Of a stretch of 64,000 bases of DNA, positions 32,984 to 44,535 are shown piece by piece. The stretch is from NCBI GenBank assembly GCA_911728435.2, contig OU452204.1, positions 17,484,001 to 17,548,000 of the forward strand. Direction: 5' to 3'. A model generated the notes under the pieces. That model made no database searches. It saw only the letters and a list, made by a program, of their open reading frames with translations, and was not told the DNA's origin. How positions within the stretch are numbered: position 1 is the stretch's first letter; every line of letters starts with the position of its first letter. The position numbers and the translations under genes were made by a program. The stretch comes from Apoderus coryli (Eukaryota; Arthropoda; Insecta; Coleoptera; Attelabidae).

Positions 32984-33575
32984 AATATGGTCTCCCATTT
33001 ACCAATCTCATGCAGGACACATTGAATACATACAGCGCAAATTCCTTAAATATTTAGCGTTTAAAATTGACGGTAGATTCCCATGTAGAGGATTCAATCA
33101 TAGACACTGCTCGATCGCTTGCAAATGGTTTTGCTGGCCGCTCGCAGAGTGTATGCTGGACAATTGGTTCTGTTTAAGATTGTAAATAGCTTGGTGGACT
33201 GTTCAAACCTACTCCGATCGTTGAATTTTAACATACCGCGCCCCTCTGTGAAGAGTAGCAGACTATTTCACGTTCCTGTTTTTCGTACTAATTATGGATC
33301 CAAAGCACCACTACTTCGAGCATGCCAAACATGTAACATAGAAGGATTTAGTCAATTATTTTATATTCCTTTTTCTTGGTGTTCAATATTGCATTTCTTT
33401 TATAATCATTAATTTATTTGTATAAATGTGTAAAATTAAAATTATGATTTCTCTTACTAGTTTTATCTTTTGTTTTTGTTTTGTAGGATTATTAATTAGT
33501 TTATTATTAGCAGCTTATATTGTCTTGTAATTGGGTCTATAACCTGTTAGACAATAAAGAATATTATTATTATGA
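32962..33575 (+). mobile_element. CR1/Jockey-like LINE 3' end with ATT-repeat tail
   Basis: SRLEYASIIWSPIYQSHAGH opens the fragment, followed by IEYIQRKFLKYLAFKIDGRF. A frameshift near 33115 leads to VYAGQLVLFKIVNSLVDCSN, RSLNFNIPRPSVKSSRLFHV and a terminal NIEGFSQLFYIPF. This is the region after the RT thumb to the C-terminus. The 3' UTR ends with GACAATAAAG and (ATT)n at 33551-33574, the same tail type as at 53248. It is 5'-truncated at the edge of the duplicated segment. Confidence 0.85.
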
Positions 33576-34759
33576 ACCTAAATCCTATTATTTAAAAATA
33601 CTGGTGAAACTGGACATCTCGGTACTTCTCCCAATAATATACAAATCCTTTATTTTGGAAAAAATTATCATGAAATTGCAAAGCCATTAGCATATTATAT
33701 CAACATACCCTAATAATTAGTCACTGTTAAGATCACAAACACATAACTTGTTGTCCATCTGATATAGAACAATATTATGGTTAAACTATAGGCCATACCT
33801 ACTATTTCAAGGGAACCCATTAATTTCTACTTAATCCTGTCAAATGTTTGACACACTGTATGGTATGAATACATAAATCTACCATCCATAGGCAGAATAA
33901 TTAATTTGTTTATCCGTCTAGCAATGAGGAAATACTGATATGACGGTTTAGGCGCGTACTATTGATGAAAGATAGCCAAAATGGCGGTACATAATAATAA
34001 CAACACATATACGTATACACCCATTTTCGTATATAGTAGGCAGACATTATAATATGGTATTCCTACATAGTTTAACATTAACAATAATAATTTTAATATT
34101 TGTAGTTTGTAGTCTATGAAGGTTATTTTGGATGAGCAGTTGTTGCACGGAAATATACATCACAGAACGCCCTTGTAGCCCATATACTTTAAAAAAGATG
34201 TACCTACTTATTCAAACCTTTGAAGGTGCCAACTGAGCCCTTCTTAGTCTCCCATTCGATTTTATTATGCAAAAACGAAATTTCAAAGCAAAAACCTAAA
34301 GAAAACTAAGGAAAATTATTGATTTACAAAATATAATAAACATTTCTATGATATATTTTTTTAATTTATAGCAAAACCAACCGCAATAAGAATTTTTCCT
34401 TTATGATTAGATCACTGTGGTTAAAATAAAAAGTAGTCACAACAAAAATCCACATTCCATTCGGTTTGCAATGTCGATTGTTTGTGTAAGGCATATATAC
34501 AAGTGTTCGTTAGATGAATTCATAATTTTTCCTATTGTTAATAATAAGTTTATAACTTTTATTATTCATTTTGCTGATGACTTTAAATTGTATGAATAAT
34601 ATCATGACGCTTGATAATGTATGTCAATTATAAATTGCGACTTTTTTCTAATAAAACTCTTAATCAATCATCTGTTATGTCGAAATTTGAACAGTATTTT
34701 TGGTTTGGAAGTTTGTTCTTCATTAACGTGTTTAACAACAAAAAATCAATCAATACGAA
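33576..34759. other. No gene seen; isolated RT catalytic box
   Basis: FADDFKLYE at 34568-34594 matches the catalytic box of the LINEs here (compare YANDFKIYE at 56.9 kb). The flanks do not extend the similarity clearly, so only a scrap of an RT is claimed. Confidence 0.4.
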
Positions 34760-35045
34760 TCGGAATGGAGACTCAACAGAAACTCTCTAAAAAATGAAAA
34801 CCGACGCAACATTTCTCATAGCATTTCAAGCATTAGAAAAATAATATTGCTTAAAATAGGTTTTAAATATCACACAATTGATAAAAGACAAACCTTAACG
34901 GAATCTCAACGTTTACGTAAATGGTGTCAAATTATTTAACAGTTTTTAAACAATATAGAGCAGAAAATCGATCGATTATTTACCCTGACGATCCATGGCT
35001 AGACGTAGAAGGCACTGCCACAAAACGATAAAAGGTAAATGATAT
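34760..35045 (+). mobile_element. DNA-transposase relic with a degraded YTDETW-type block
   Basis: Frame one reads SISSIRKIILLKIGFKYHTI, DKRQTLTESQRLRKWCQ, a stop near 34937, and FLNNIEQ. A frameshift then gives NRSIIYPDDPWLDVEGTATK. In insect DDE_3-like transposons a short winged-helix segment (LRKLGF-Y---DKR---ME) is followed by an I-Y-DETW block that holds the first catalytic aspartate. The order and spacing match. The ETW here is DPW, and the rest of the catalytic domain was not found. Confidence 0.55.
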
Positions 35046-36629
35046 TTCAAAAGAAAAAAAATGTCACAACAAGACTTCTTTAAAGAAATAGGGATGATCG
35101 GGTAATAGTAACTTTCTTTCAGCACAAATTGATATTAATATCTAATAATTTTTTTACCTTCACACGAAGTGGGGTAGTAAACTATATAATTCTGGGATCA
35201 CAACAGTCCTTATGAAATTCACCCACGGTCATTTCAGTTTGAATTAAAAGTCAATATTTGGGTTGGTTTAATGGACTTCAATCTTTGTGTGCCAAAATTT
35301 CCCACACACAGGTTATGGTTATTTTTTTTTCTCGTCCAACACAAGAATTAAAGTAGCATGCCAAGTTTAATTAGGATAAAGTAATACAAGAAAAGGGACA
35401 TATTGAATACGACGAATTTCCGGTCCTATACATATTATATTTCACGCTGGTGAAGTTTCCCGATTAAAGGTTGATTCACCCGGTATAAAATTCAATTTTT
35501 CTCAAAGTTTATTTTACACATAATGTCAACACTTTCTTTGCGTATATATTTTTTTGCGTCGTACCACTTATTACATAACGAGAAAGATAAGAAAAAAATG
35601 CTATAAAAACGCAAATTACGCCGGACTAAAATTAAAGCAGGATACCGACTGTGTGGGTTCGTGCTTATCGGGAAAATATGGTATTTTACTGGTTTTTAAA
35701 ATGCGTGATGAACATAACCTCATCTACATACCTATACCGATATTTTAAGTAACTTTCCAAACGCTTTTTGTTTTATTACAAACCATCAAATGGGAATTTT
35801 CGCTACCCCAGATGCATCAATTTTGGCGATTCACAGAGCCATTTAAATGAAAGCAAGCTTCATGGGACAATATGATTTTTTTTACAAAAATCAGCATTAT
35901 CTTATGTGTCCTTTAAATCCCAGTTTACAAATGAACGGTGTTGCTGGCAGTCCATTTCTTTAAGTTCTTATGTTAATTGAATATTATACGCCTTTAAATG
36001 CAGATCTAGTGTCGTATTAATGAGTCAATTGCAATTTTTTCGTGTAATTTATTAGTGACCTACTTAAAAAACCGTAAGAACTACGTGAGACTTTAAATAA
36101 GACATAAATGCCATAATGAAAAGAAAAAAACATGTTCCAATAACGAATAAAAATATTAAATCGATGTTATAGGACAAAAACATTTAATTTGACATAGTCG
36201 CCCCAATGTCTCAGTGTAATTTGTATATTTGGCATTGGTCATTGCATATAATGCCATTTCTGCTGTCTTTATACTCGAAACACAACAGATAGAAGCTATT
36301 ACTTTTGCTTAAAATAGCAGATCTGTGTGGAGGGTTGAGATTTTGCTAAACAGTCTCGGTTCGAGTAAAATCGATATGTCGTTGCATTTATATTTCCATT
36401 GAGTAAGTAAAATTAAAGGATGGATTAACTGATATTTTTCTATATTCAATTGCTATTTTATTCCACATAGAAAGATGCCTTAAATGTACCTATAGGGTCG
36501 TGTATGTGTTATACAGAAAGTATGTGCATAATTTGGGAATTTTTTTCACTTAGCATTTAATTAAGTTTTTAACTACGCCATGTGTTTTTCCTTTAAAATT
36601 AAATGATGCCAAATGACATGCACATGAGT
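35046..36629. other. No gene seen
   Basis: Contains TTGAATACGACG and TTCACCCGGTAT near 35404-35485, resembling the noncoding repeat at 6720-6840. A 64-codon frame at 35554-35748 is unassigned. Confidence 0.45.
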
Positions 36630-37250
36630 AGTCACGTGACTTTCCTGTCCTGTCAAATATGACATTTTTTTCGGAAAATTTTGAAAAAATGGCCTTTTTT
36701 TTAAATGTCAAAATATGTTAAAGGAAAAAGTTGTTTGTATTTTACTTTTTTACAGATGTACCAATTTTCAGACTTCTGGTGCAATTTTTTTTTATATTTT
36801 CAAAAATAAAATCTTAAAATTATTAAAACATGTTTCGGTAATTTAAAATTATAATTTCAAAATGTTTAAGCTACAGATTATTATGCCTAACACTACTTTT
36901 TCCATAAAATACAAATAATTTTAAAAATTACCTTTTGCATTTTAATTTTTTTCGGTTTTTTCTTAACTAGATTGCTATCTACGCCGAAACAAAATTAAAA
37001 AAAAAAATTAACAAATGGTGTCTAAATTACTTACGTACCTACCGAAAGATTGTTTTAATAATTTTTGAAAAATTTTGTAAAGCGAATACGCTTAAAAATA
37101 ATAAATAAAATAGGAAAAAATCACCCAGACGTCTGAAAATTGGTACATAGGTAAAAAAGTAAACGCTTTGACATTTTAGAAAATATAGCAATTTTTTGAA
37201 AATTCCCGAAAGAAATGTCAATTTGGGAGGCCAGAAAAGTCACGTGGCAG
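36630..37250. repeat. Long-inverted-repeat element, diverged arms
   Basis: The left arm (about 36630-36800) and the reverse complement of the right arm (about 37080-37250) share CACGTGACTTT, TCGG-AA-TTT, AAATGTCAAA, TTACTTTTTTAC and TGTACCAATTTTCAGAC in the same order. The arms are clearly diverged. No coding is seen in the 280-bp middle. This resembles a foldback or long-TIR MITE of about 620 bp. Confidence 0.7.
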
Positions 37251-38884
37251 CTTATATAGTTCGAACTTAAAACCCAATAACAATAACAAAAAAAAAATCA
37301 TAATATATCGTTGATTTACCAGGATTCGAAGATTGAAATCAATTAAAATTTTTATAATTTTCGGCAAGTATGACCTGAATTTCAGATTGAGTATTGTGTT
37401 TAACATCTTGAATTGTTTGCAGAACCTTAACGTACACGAAAATGTCAGAAATTTAATTAATAAATTAATTTGAAAATGAAATTAGTACATCTAATATTTC
37501 AGAAAGGCGGTCCGTCACGCTACTGGCCCTTTCTTTGCTATTGTATAGAGGCAAGGAACCAGCATGTCTAGCATTTAATTTTTTTTAAATCAAAAATTTC
37601 AAAATATCTTCACTTTGATAAGCCACTGTATTGGCTAGCTAATAGCATGTGCAAAAAATATCTTCAATCGATCCACTTTAAATTGTGGAGTTATTGTCAC
37701 AGGCGCTAGGGATTTAACTTTCAGATGACATAAATTGGATGTGTCTTGTTTTCAAATGGCCAATTTTCTGTAATGTTCGTAAGGAAATTTAAATAAATTT
37801 ATCAATAATTATCATAAAAATAATTGCTTTTTACTACTAATCCATATGATTAGCATAGGTGTGACGATGATATGAATAAAAAATAAATTGTGTGGGTTCC
37901 AAGCAGTTAATTTTTAATGATTCTAAATAAATAAACAAAATATTATCTTCCTTTTTTTCCACAATGTGACTTAGATAATTTAGATTAAGATTAGGAACAT
38001 ATGTGCACTGTCCAATAACCACACACACACTTACGATGAGATTTACCAATCTCGAAACATGGATGGGTTACTGATAATTTAATTATATGATATACGTTTG
38101 TGGATTAGACGATTTTGTATACATAAAAATAATTGCACTTCATCCATACGTCTTCCTAACTCCATGGTATAGAAAGTACGTTCGTCTAGATAGTTTAACT
38201 TCCAAAAGTTTTTGCCCTTCTCTCCATAGCACACCATATCCAAAGTGTACCTACTAATACTACAGACAGCAGTTTGCTATAGTGGGTCCCTGGTGTTTGT
38301 CGTCTCGAAAAAGATTTCCTTATCGAAAATGCGGGTTGTTATCGACTGTTTGCTAACGCATTATGCTAAACCATAAAATTTTAACGTTTTTTCAATTGCA
38401 AATTGGATTTGCTGAACATTCCCATATTGAAATTCTATTTGTTGTGTGCATAGATAAAGTTTTATTCTCATTTGTTTGTTAGAAACATTCACTACCCTTA
38501 AAGCTGGCAGCCTCGGATGTGACTCAAGATTGTAGCGAATTTAGCTTGCACATATTCAAAACAGCCCCAAAGGTGCTGCCCCATATGTTAGGGTTATTAA
38601 TTCTTAATATATATAAATACACGGAAAAAACACTATTGTGTTTTCAAAAAAAGTATTCCTCGGACATAGGTAAATTTCAATCAAGCGAACGCTTATTATT
38701 TGAAAATAATAGGAAGACATTGTTTTTTTAAATAAAACTTATTATTGGATGCCATTGAACAATTCAATTATAGTGATTCCTTGATTGTAATTGCTACATA
38801 TAATTAAATTGAATCTCAATTTTATTACAAACGATAAGATTGAATGCCCATACAACAATAGCGTTTCATTGGTTACAAGGGTAC
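37251..38884. other. No gene seen
   Basis: AT-rich sequence; no domain recognised. Confidence 0.5.
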
Positions 38885-39010
38885 TTTTTATTACTCGCTT
38901 TGGATTGCTGTCCACTGAGCTGCTTGTCTTTTGGATTCTGGTTTCTTGGTTTCTAGAGCCTCATTTGGGCATCCACTGCGCTCTGCAGCATTTGTGCTGG
39001 TACGACCACG
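38885..39010 (-). mobile_element. Irritans-type mariner remnant with large internal deletion
   Basis: The minus strand reads GRTSTNAAERSGCPNEALET, then KKPESKRQAAQWTAIQSE. In irritans-type mariners a TSTDDAERSGRPKEA-like block of the N-terminus and a TPESKRQSAEWTA-like block of the catalytic domain are over 100 residues apart. Here they are only a few residues apart, so a large deletion joins them. It belongs to a different subfamily from the 44.5-kb mariner. Confidence 0.55.
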
Positions 39011-39109
39011 TCCATGCCTTGATATGGCGAACGGCGGTGATATTCTATCTACAACACACATATTCTACCAGAGTACATTGGCGGATATTTTCATATATCT
39101 TTCTGTATT

Positions 39110-39400
39110 AAGTGTATCGCTCTAAATTGGTGGCACATAAAGCATGTTGGAATGGCATACATTCGTCGTGCTTGCCTGCTTTAGGGGCATTTTGATTTGG
39201 GTCTGGGAGGCCATTTCCGTTGTATGCTTTCCGAAGTTTAAGTACTTGTTCAGCCACACGCTCAGGTATTTAGTCGAGCCACTCAGACAAATCCTCTTCT
39301 CTCTTTCACTCAATATCTTTTTAGGAGAACGACGACGTATGTCATTTCAGGGCTATCTGAAGCTCGTGCTCTTTTATCCAGTAGTTTTTACGGGTTACAA
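39110..39400 (-). mobile_element. R1/Jockey-type LINE scrap, RT thumb
   Basis: SGSTKYLSVWLNKYLNFGKH followed by TTEMASQTQIKM matches the segment after the RT palm of R1-like elements (consensus KYLGV-LD--L-F--H). Upstream, HELQIALK and VVLLKR fit the usual LELA---TE-VLL block in different frames. Several stops are present. Confidence 0.55.
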
Positions 39401-40159
39401 GATCCTTTTCGGATTTTATACATAAAACGATTCTTTTATAAATGTAACTTCTATTCGTTTCTATATAATATATACCTTTAGATTTTTTTGCTTTTTCTGT
39501 GCATAAAAGGCATTAGTAGACTATTTCGCAGTTGATTTGCCGCACATTATATTAATACCCACTAAATTTTCCGATTACTATCGCTAACAGAAAATTTAAA
39601 ACGATTAAATTGCCACAACGGAAGATTAATCTTGTATAAATCGATATTGCAAACGTGGTAAACTTACATTATTTTATACATTGAAACAAAAATTCGCCCT
39701 TTATATGATACGGAATTTAAACAATACTTTGATATACGTGCGCGGGTTTGCAGGCTGGGGCGGCCTATTGAAGTGATCACTGCAAATTCGAAAAAATTAT
39801 CCTGCAAGCTGTTCTGCTATGAAGAAGAAACCAGTTTCAGAAACTCGCAGGACTTCATGGAATAGCCCACCGCCACCCAAGAAGTTTAAAGGTACACAGT
39901 AAGCGGAAAAACTCATAGCGACCAACTCAGAAGGAAGTAGTTTCGGCAAAATATTCAGCATTTATTTATGAAATTATAAACAACTTAATTGATAGACCTG
40001 TTTTGAATGGTTGTTGTGGGGCGGCAGTGATCAAGTGATCTTGGAAACGGTTATACCACTCGTAAATGCTTATTTAATTCATATGAGATTCACCAAACGC
40101 ACTATAGCGAAATTTCAAGTCCATTCTCTGATCCATTAAGTATTTATCAGGGATTGACA
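39401..40159. other. No firm gene; possible mariner scrap
   Basis: At about 39826-39920, TRRTSWNSPPPPKKFKGTQ, a stop, and AEKLIAT resemble the RPKK-K---SAGKLMAT stretch of irritans-type mariners. It is short and single-frame, so only a possibility. Confidence 0.3.
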
Positions 40160-40445
40160 CCGTTTCAGTTTTCAGACCAGAATAGAAACGAAATGGTACG
40201 GAAAGATACTAACAAAACGGTTAGTAATGAAATGCGGAGACACCAAAACCTTCAGCAAAAGGTTATTAACAGAAACGAAATCATTACCGAAACCTATTCT
40301 AACGACAAACTCATTAACCAATACCCAGGTAAACGTTAGTTACCGAAAATAACCTGGTAACGAAATATAAGCAACGAAACGGTAGAGAAACTATATCTAC
40401 GGAACCGAAACCGATACCGAAGCTCTTTCGGTTTCTATGGTAATT
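40160..40445 (+). repeat. Degenerate CCGAAAC/CGAAAT-rich tract, second copy
   Basis: GAAAC, GAAAT and ACCGAAA words recur densely, as at 16545-16810. ATAACCTGGTAACG and CGAAACCGATACCGAAGC are examples. It ends with an inverted CTTTCGGTTTC. No fixed period was found. Confidence 0.55.
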
Positions 40446-40959
40446 ACAAGCAATGCGAAATTAACAATTAATAATATACTTATACACTAAATAACACATA
40501 ACAAAAGCTAAACAGATAAACTACAATCTAAAAATAACAAATTCAAAACAATAATCTTGTCGGAGATATTACCTATCCAATAAGGGTATCTGACTTGCGA
40601 CGAATCAAAATTAATTTTCTCACTTGACTAAAATCTGAGGAGAAAATACCAAACTCTTCATTGGAGCGTTCGATGAACATGTTATTCAACGTAGATGAAC
40701 CATGCGGCTCAGTCCAGAAAATATTCTTAGATTAATCTTCGTTACTTGGAAATATATGAACCTAAGAAAATCACATGATCATGATATTTTAAGTTGTTCA
40801 AGAAATAAAGGCTACTGCAAAGCATTTACGTCTAACACTTAAAGTATCAAGTTCATATTCATTTAACATATTATTGTATGAAATTTTAAATGGCTAAGTT
40901 TGTTTATCAGCCAGATAGACATATATTAAAAAGTGCAAAATATAATCTCTTGATGGTAG
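40446..40959. other. No gene seen
   Basis: AT-rich; nothing recognised. Confidence 0.5.
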
Positions 40960-41320
40960 AAACTTAGAAGTATCTGCTGTTTCTGATAACAAATCCTAAT
41001 GCCTTGTAGGCCTTTGCAGTCACAGCCTGAAAATGATCATTAAACCTTAGGTCTGAGCGGAAAACAACCCCCAAGTCCCTGATAGTAGTTTTTCGTTCCA
41101 AATTAATATCATTTGTCGAATAGCTTTTTGTATAAAGTTCAGTTTTCTGGTAGATATAATATGTAACCAGCATTTTTCCGAATTTATTTTAATGTTGTTC
41201 TCCTGAAACCATGAAGTAACAAGGTTGATATTGCCCTGCCTCTTACTCTCCGCATTCAAGGGTATACTGAAAATTGCAGCATCTGCTATTCTGACCACCA
41301 CATCTAAATAAAAGCGATAT
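40960..41320 (-). mobile_element. CR1/Jockey-like LINE remnant, RT catalytic box and thumb
   Basis: The minus strand reads IADAAIFSIPLNAESKRQGN (a damaged ADDAAIF catalytic box), then VTSWFQENNIKINSEKC. A frame change leads to TTIRDLGVVFRSDLRFNDHF and AKAYKALGFVIRNSRYF. This is the palm end and thumb of a CR1/Jockey-like RT. The second aspartate of the catalytic pair is lost, and the frame breaks near 41170. Confidence 0.75.
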
Positions 41321-41518
41321 AGGAGTGGTGGTGCAATATTATTATGTTAATAACCAATTAGCATAGAGAAATCAGGAAACAATCTTTGATTCAATCCAAC
41401 CTCCATCATTATCATTGGTCACACAGGGAGGATTTAGGCGCAACTCTTCTCAACTTTCTCAACTTTAACTGTTAATAAACTTAGTCTATTTAAACTTGGT
41501 ATTCGGTGTTTCAATCTT

Positions 41519-41800
41519 TTAGATAAGGTCCTTATTTTCAATGCTCTCGTAGTTCACGTTAAACCTAAACGTGACAATATCGTCCTGTAATTCGGCACAA
41601 TCCTTTTGCAAGTCGTCAGTGAATAAAAGACCAGTCGAAAAACGTCCGATCTGAGGTAAATCATTGATATAAATGAAGAATAGTAATGGTCCGAGGATAC
41701 ACCCCTGGGGAACCCCTGATGTGCTCGTGAAATTATCGGAAAATCTATTGGCTATCTTAACTCTCTGACATCGATCATTCAAGCAAGATTTTAGTAAGTT
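41519..41800 (-). mobile_element. CR1/Jockey-like LINE remnant, RT motif B and C
   Basis: The minus strand reads VPQGCILGPLLFFIYINDLP and then LLFTDDLQKDCAELQDDI, so motif B is intact and the catalytic FADD is FTDD. It lies upstream (in sense) of the 40960-41320 fragment, which also has an ADD-like box. The two are therefore separate insertions or one rearranged element. Confidence 0.75.
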
Positions 41801-42639
41801 TAAGGAATTGTATACTGGGTTTACAAAGCAGGATCCGATGGTTAAGATTTATTCATTGATTAATAGAAGTTGGCAAAACAACATTCCTTATAGAATTAAA
41901 GATAATTAGCTACCGCTTAGAGTTAGTTAGTACTAACTCATAACTAGTTGATGAAAAACATGGCAATGCATACCAAGGATTCTCCAAAGATCTCTACATA
42001 TAAAGTAACAAACGAATCCTTAAGATTCGCACATAAAGCCAACAATGCAAATCTAGTAATCTAATTTCGCCATTCTTTTGTTTTCCCGTTTCAGTCTTCC
42101 AAATTACTACACTTACATTTTACACTAACTCAATGAGTCCCACCCCTCCTACTACACACCACTTCAACTATACTAATTCCCATTTTCTGTCACGTGACAT
42201 TTTAATTGACTCGCCTAACTTAATTAGGTGTCTTTTTATCTCCTCAATAAAAGTACATTATATTATGCTATCTTTAATGTCTCATTAGAAGACTTTCTAG
42301 GCAATATAATGGACTAATATAATTTCGGTAGTGCCACTTTTCATTCTGTTCTCTGTGTTTCCTCTCTGCATCTCAAGTTTCAGTATTAGTCCAGTGAATC
42401 GGAGATTCAATTCATTGGTGTCACGCTTTTTGTCCAATATACAGAGTGTCCCATAACCTATCTGCCAGAGACAAGATCCAACACTTTTAAAAAGACCAAA
42501 AAATATTTTTTTTTAAAAATCCAACAAATTTAGTCCAATTGGTTTTATTTTTAAATTATCAAGAATGAGAGCAGTTGTTGCGCTTGGAAACGTTGATGCT
42601 GATCACGGAGGATCATCAAGTAACATACTGTCAGATTGA
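41801..42639. other. No gene seen
   Basis: AT-rich; an ATACAGAGTGTCCCATAACC element-end-like motif lies near 42439. Confidence 0.5.
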
Positions 42640-43010
42640 GGCAATCTCTATTTGGCAGCTGTACATTTAAAGGAACGAAGAACCGTCAATTCTGACTGGT
42701 ACACATTAATTTGTTTGCCGAAAGTCTTTGGTGAAATATGGAAAACAAACAATTGTTGTCGAATCATTCTTCATGAAGGCAATGCGAGCGAATTGATAGG
42801 TCATCCTGATCTGACACCCAATGATTTCTTTTTGTTCCCAAAAGACAAGAATAAATTAAGGGGGACCACGATTTCGGCGGCAAAAAAATCCGCAGATGCA
42901 TTCAAATATCCACTCTTTGGTAGTCTGTGAAGCAGATTGGAAACAGTGTTGCCAATATTTTGGAATTTCTCAAATGAAGACTTACTGCGTTTTGATTATT
43001 AGGCTCAAAT
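42640..43010 (+). mobile_element. Heavily decayed mariner remnant
   Basis: KERRTVNSDWYTLICLPKVF, then RIILHEGNASELIGHPDLTP and NDFFLFPKDKNKLRG match the second and third catalytic blocks of the mariner at 44536-45564. The HHDN aspartate is now HEGN, and about 20 residues between it and the third aspartate are deleted. Neither terminus was found. Confidence 0.8.
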
Positions 43011-43059
43011 ACTGGCGGCACTCGTAGTCAAGCATATTACATTTAATTATATGTTTCAG

Positions 43060-43720
43060 AAGCAGAAACCCTCCTCAAAATGCTGTGTTAAACTTGGAAG
43101 ACCAACCTATTGAACGAGTGCAAAACTTTAAATACCTTGGAACCAACAAAAATGAACAATGGAATCCCGAACAGGAAATTTGCTGTCGCATACAACAAGC
43201 GAGGCAAGATTGCACAAGCCTAAGACCCTTTCTTTGAAACCTGACATTGTCCCTCAAATTAAGATGCAGAATGGTGCAGTGTTACGTCTGGTCCATCCTG
43301 TTATATGGAATGGAAACATGGACTCTGAAGATCCGGTCGATAAACAAGCTTGAGGCTTTTGAAATGTGGTGTCTAAGAAGGATGCTACGTATATCGTGGG
43401 TAGACCGAGTTCCAAATGAAGACGTTCTTAGAAGGGCAGGATGCGAAAGAGAACTTTTCAACATAATCAAGAAGCGGAAAATTGGATACCTGGGCCACAT
43501 ACTACGAGGAGAGAAGTACAAAATACCACAGATAATTCTCCAAGGAAAAATTGAAGGGAAGAGAGGAGTAGGACGTAAACAGATGTCCTGGTTGAGAAAC
43601 ATCAAGAACTGGACAGGCATTAGCAATACGGGCGAGCTCTGTCGCGCTGCGGAAGCAAGGACCCTTGTTATGATGAGATAGTCGCCAACGCACTAGAAGT
43701 GTACGGCATTTTAAGAAGAA
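43060..43720 (+). mobile_element. RTE-like LINE remnant, thumb and C-terminal region
   Basis: VQNFKYLGTNKNEQWNPEQE, CRIQQARQDCTSLRPFL and a stop precede a 144-codon open frame (43247-43681). It reads RCRMVQCYVWSILLYGMETW, LEAFEMWCLRRMLRISWVDR, GYLGHILRGEKYKIPQIILQ and GKIEGKRGVGRKQMSWLRNI. It has the same architecture as the elements at 17.7 and 29.1 kb. The C-terminus is shifted relative to the natural ending, which lies in another frame (VANALEVYGIL) after 43681. Confidence 0.85.
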
Positions 43721-43759
43721 GATATGTTTCAAACCTCAATATAGAGTGAGGGTTTTGTT

Positions 43760-44515
43760 ATATCTTGGTTGAACTGTCTTTTAACCCATCTTGTGATCCT
43801 TGCAAAATTGCTATTTTAGGACTCACTTAAGTCCGCAAAACGCTTCGTTTATGGCCTAGTCCCTAAAAGTCGTCCTGGCAACCTTTACGGACTATTCCAA
43901 AATTCCTTAGAATGTCTAAATTCGACAAGAGGACGTTGTTTGCATATCTTTTCTGATTGTGGAACCTACTTTGTTGGAGCGAATAATTAGTTTAATGAAA
44001 TAATGAAGTCAGTTTGTGAATCAGAGCAGATCAAATGGAATTTTAATCCTCCTGCAACCTGCAACATTTTTATGGATGGTTTGAGGCGCGAATTAAGTCC
44101 GTTAAAACCCACACATACCGTGTGTCATAGGTGAACAAACACTTACCTCTGAAGAATTTTCGACCGTATTGACACAGATAGAGGCTCTATTAAATTCTCG
44201 ACCTCTAACCCCACTCAGTCCAGACCCTAATGACCTTAATGCTGGGTCATTTTCTGACTCTCGAACCTCACTCCGAAGTTCCTGAAAAGATACATCGCTT
44301 GGCCGGTCGGTTGACAGCTTCTCCAAAGGATACTTCAAGATTTTTGGAGAAGGTGGCATAACGAGTTGTTACAAACTCTAATTAGTAGGTCCAAATGGAC
44401 TAATTCTCAAGCACTTTCACCATGTAGTCTGGTAGTTTTGAAGGACGAATCGGCTAATCCGTTGCGTTGGCGTTTGGGTCGTGTTCTTGAGTGTCATTTC
44501 AGCATAGAATATTTC
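43760..44515 (+). mobile_element. BEL/Pao-type LTR retrotransposon pol remnant, integrase end
   Basis: In one frame STRGRCLHIFSDCGTYFVGA gives the integrase second catalytic aspartate block. It is followed by IKWNFNPPAT. After frameshifts, [20 protein letters not shown] and [20 protein letters not shown] follow, then QRILQDFWRRWHNELLQTL and NPLRWRLGRVLECHF. This order (integrase core, E-A-LNSRPL block, then the DUF5641-like W-RW--EYL and LGRV end) is diagnostic of BEL/Pao elements. At least three frameshifts and several stops occur. No LTR was recognised; the mariner begins right after it. Confidence 0.85.
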
Positions 44516-44535
44516 GACCAAACTGGAATTAAATC

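Noticed and set aside
44102..44359. 85-codon minus-strand frame over the BEL/Pao remnant
   Set aside because: The plus strand carries clear integrase motifs; the minus frame is its shadow.
43760..44515. Possible complete LTR retrotransposon
   Set aside because: No LTR, gag, protease or RT was found around the integrase end.
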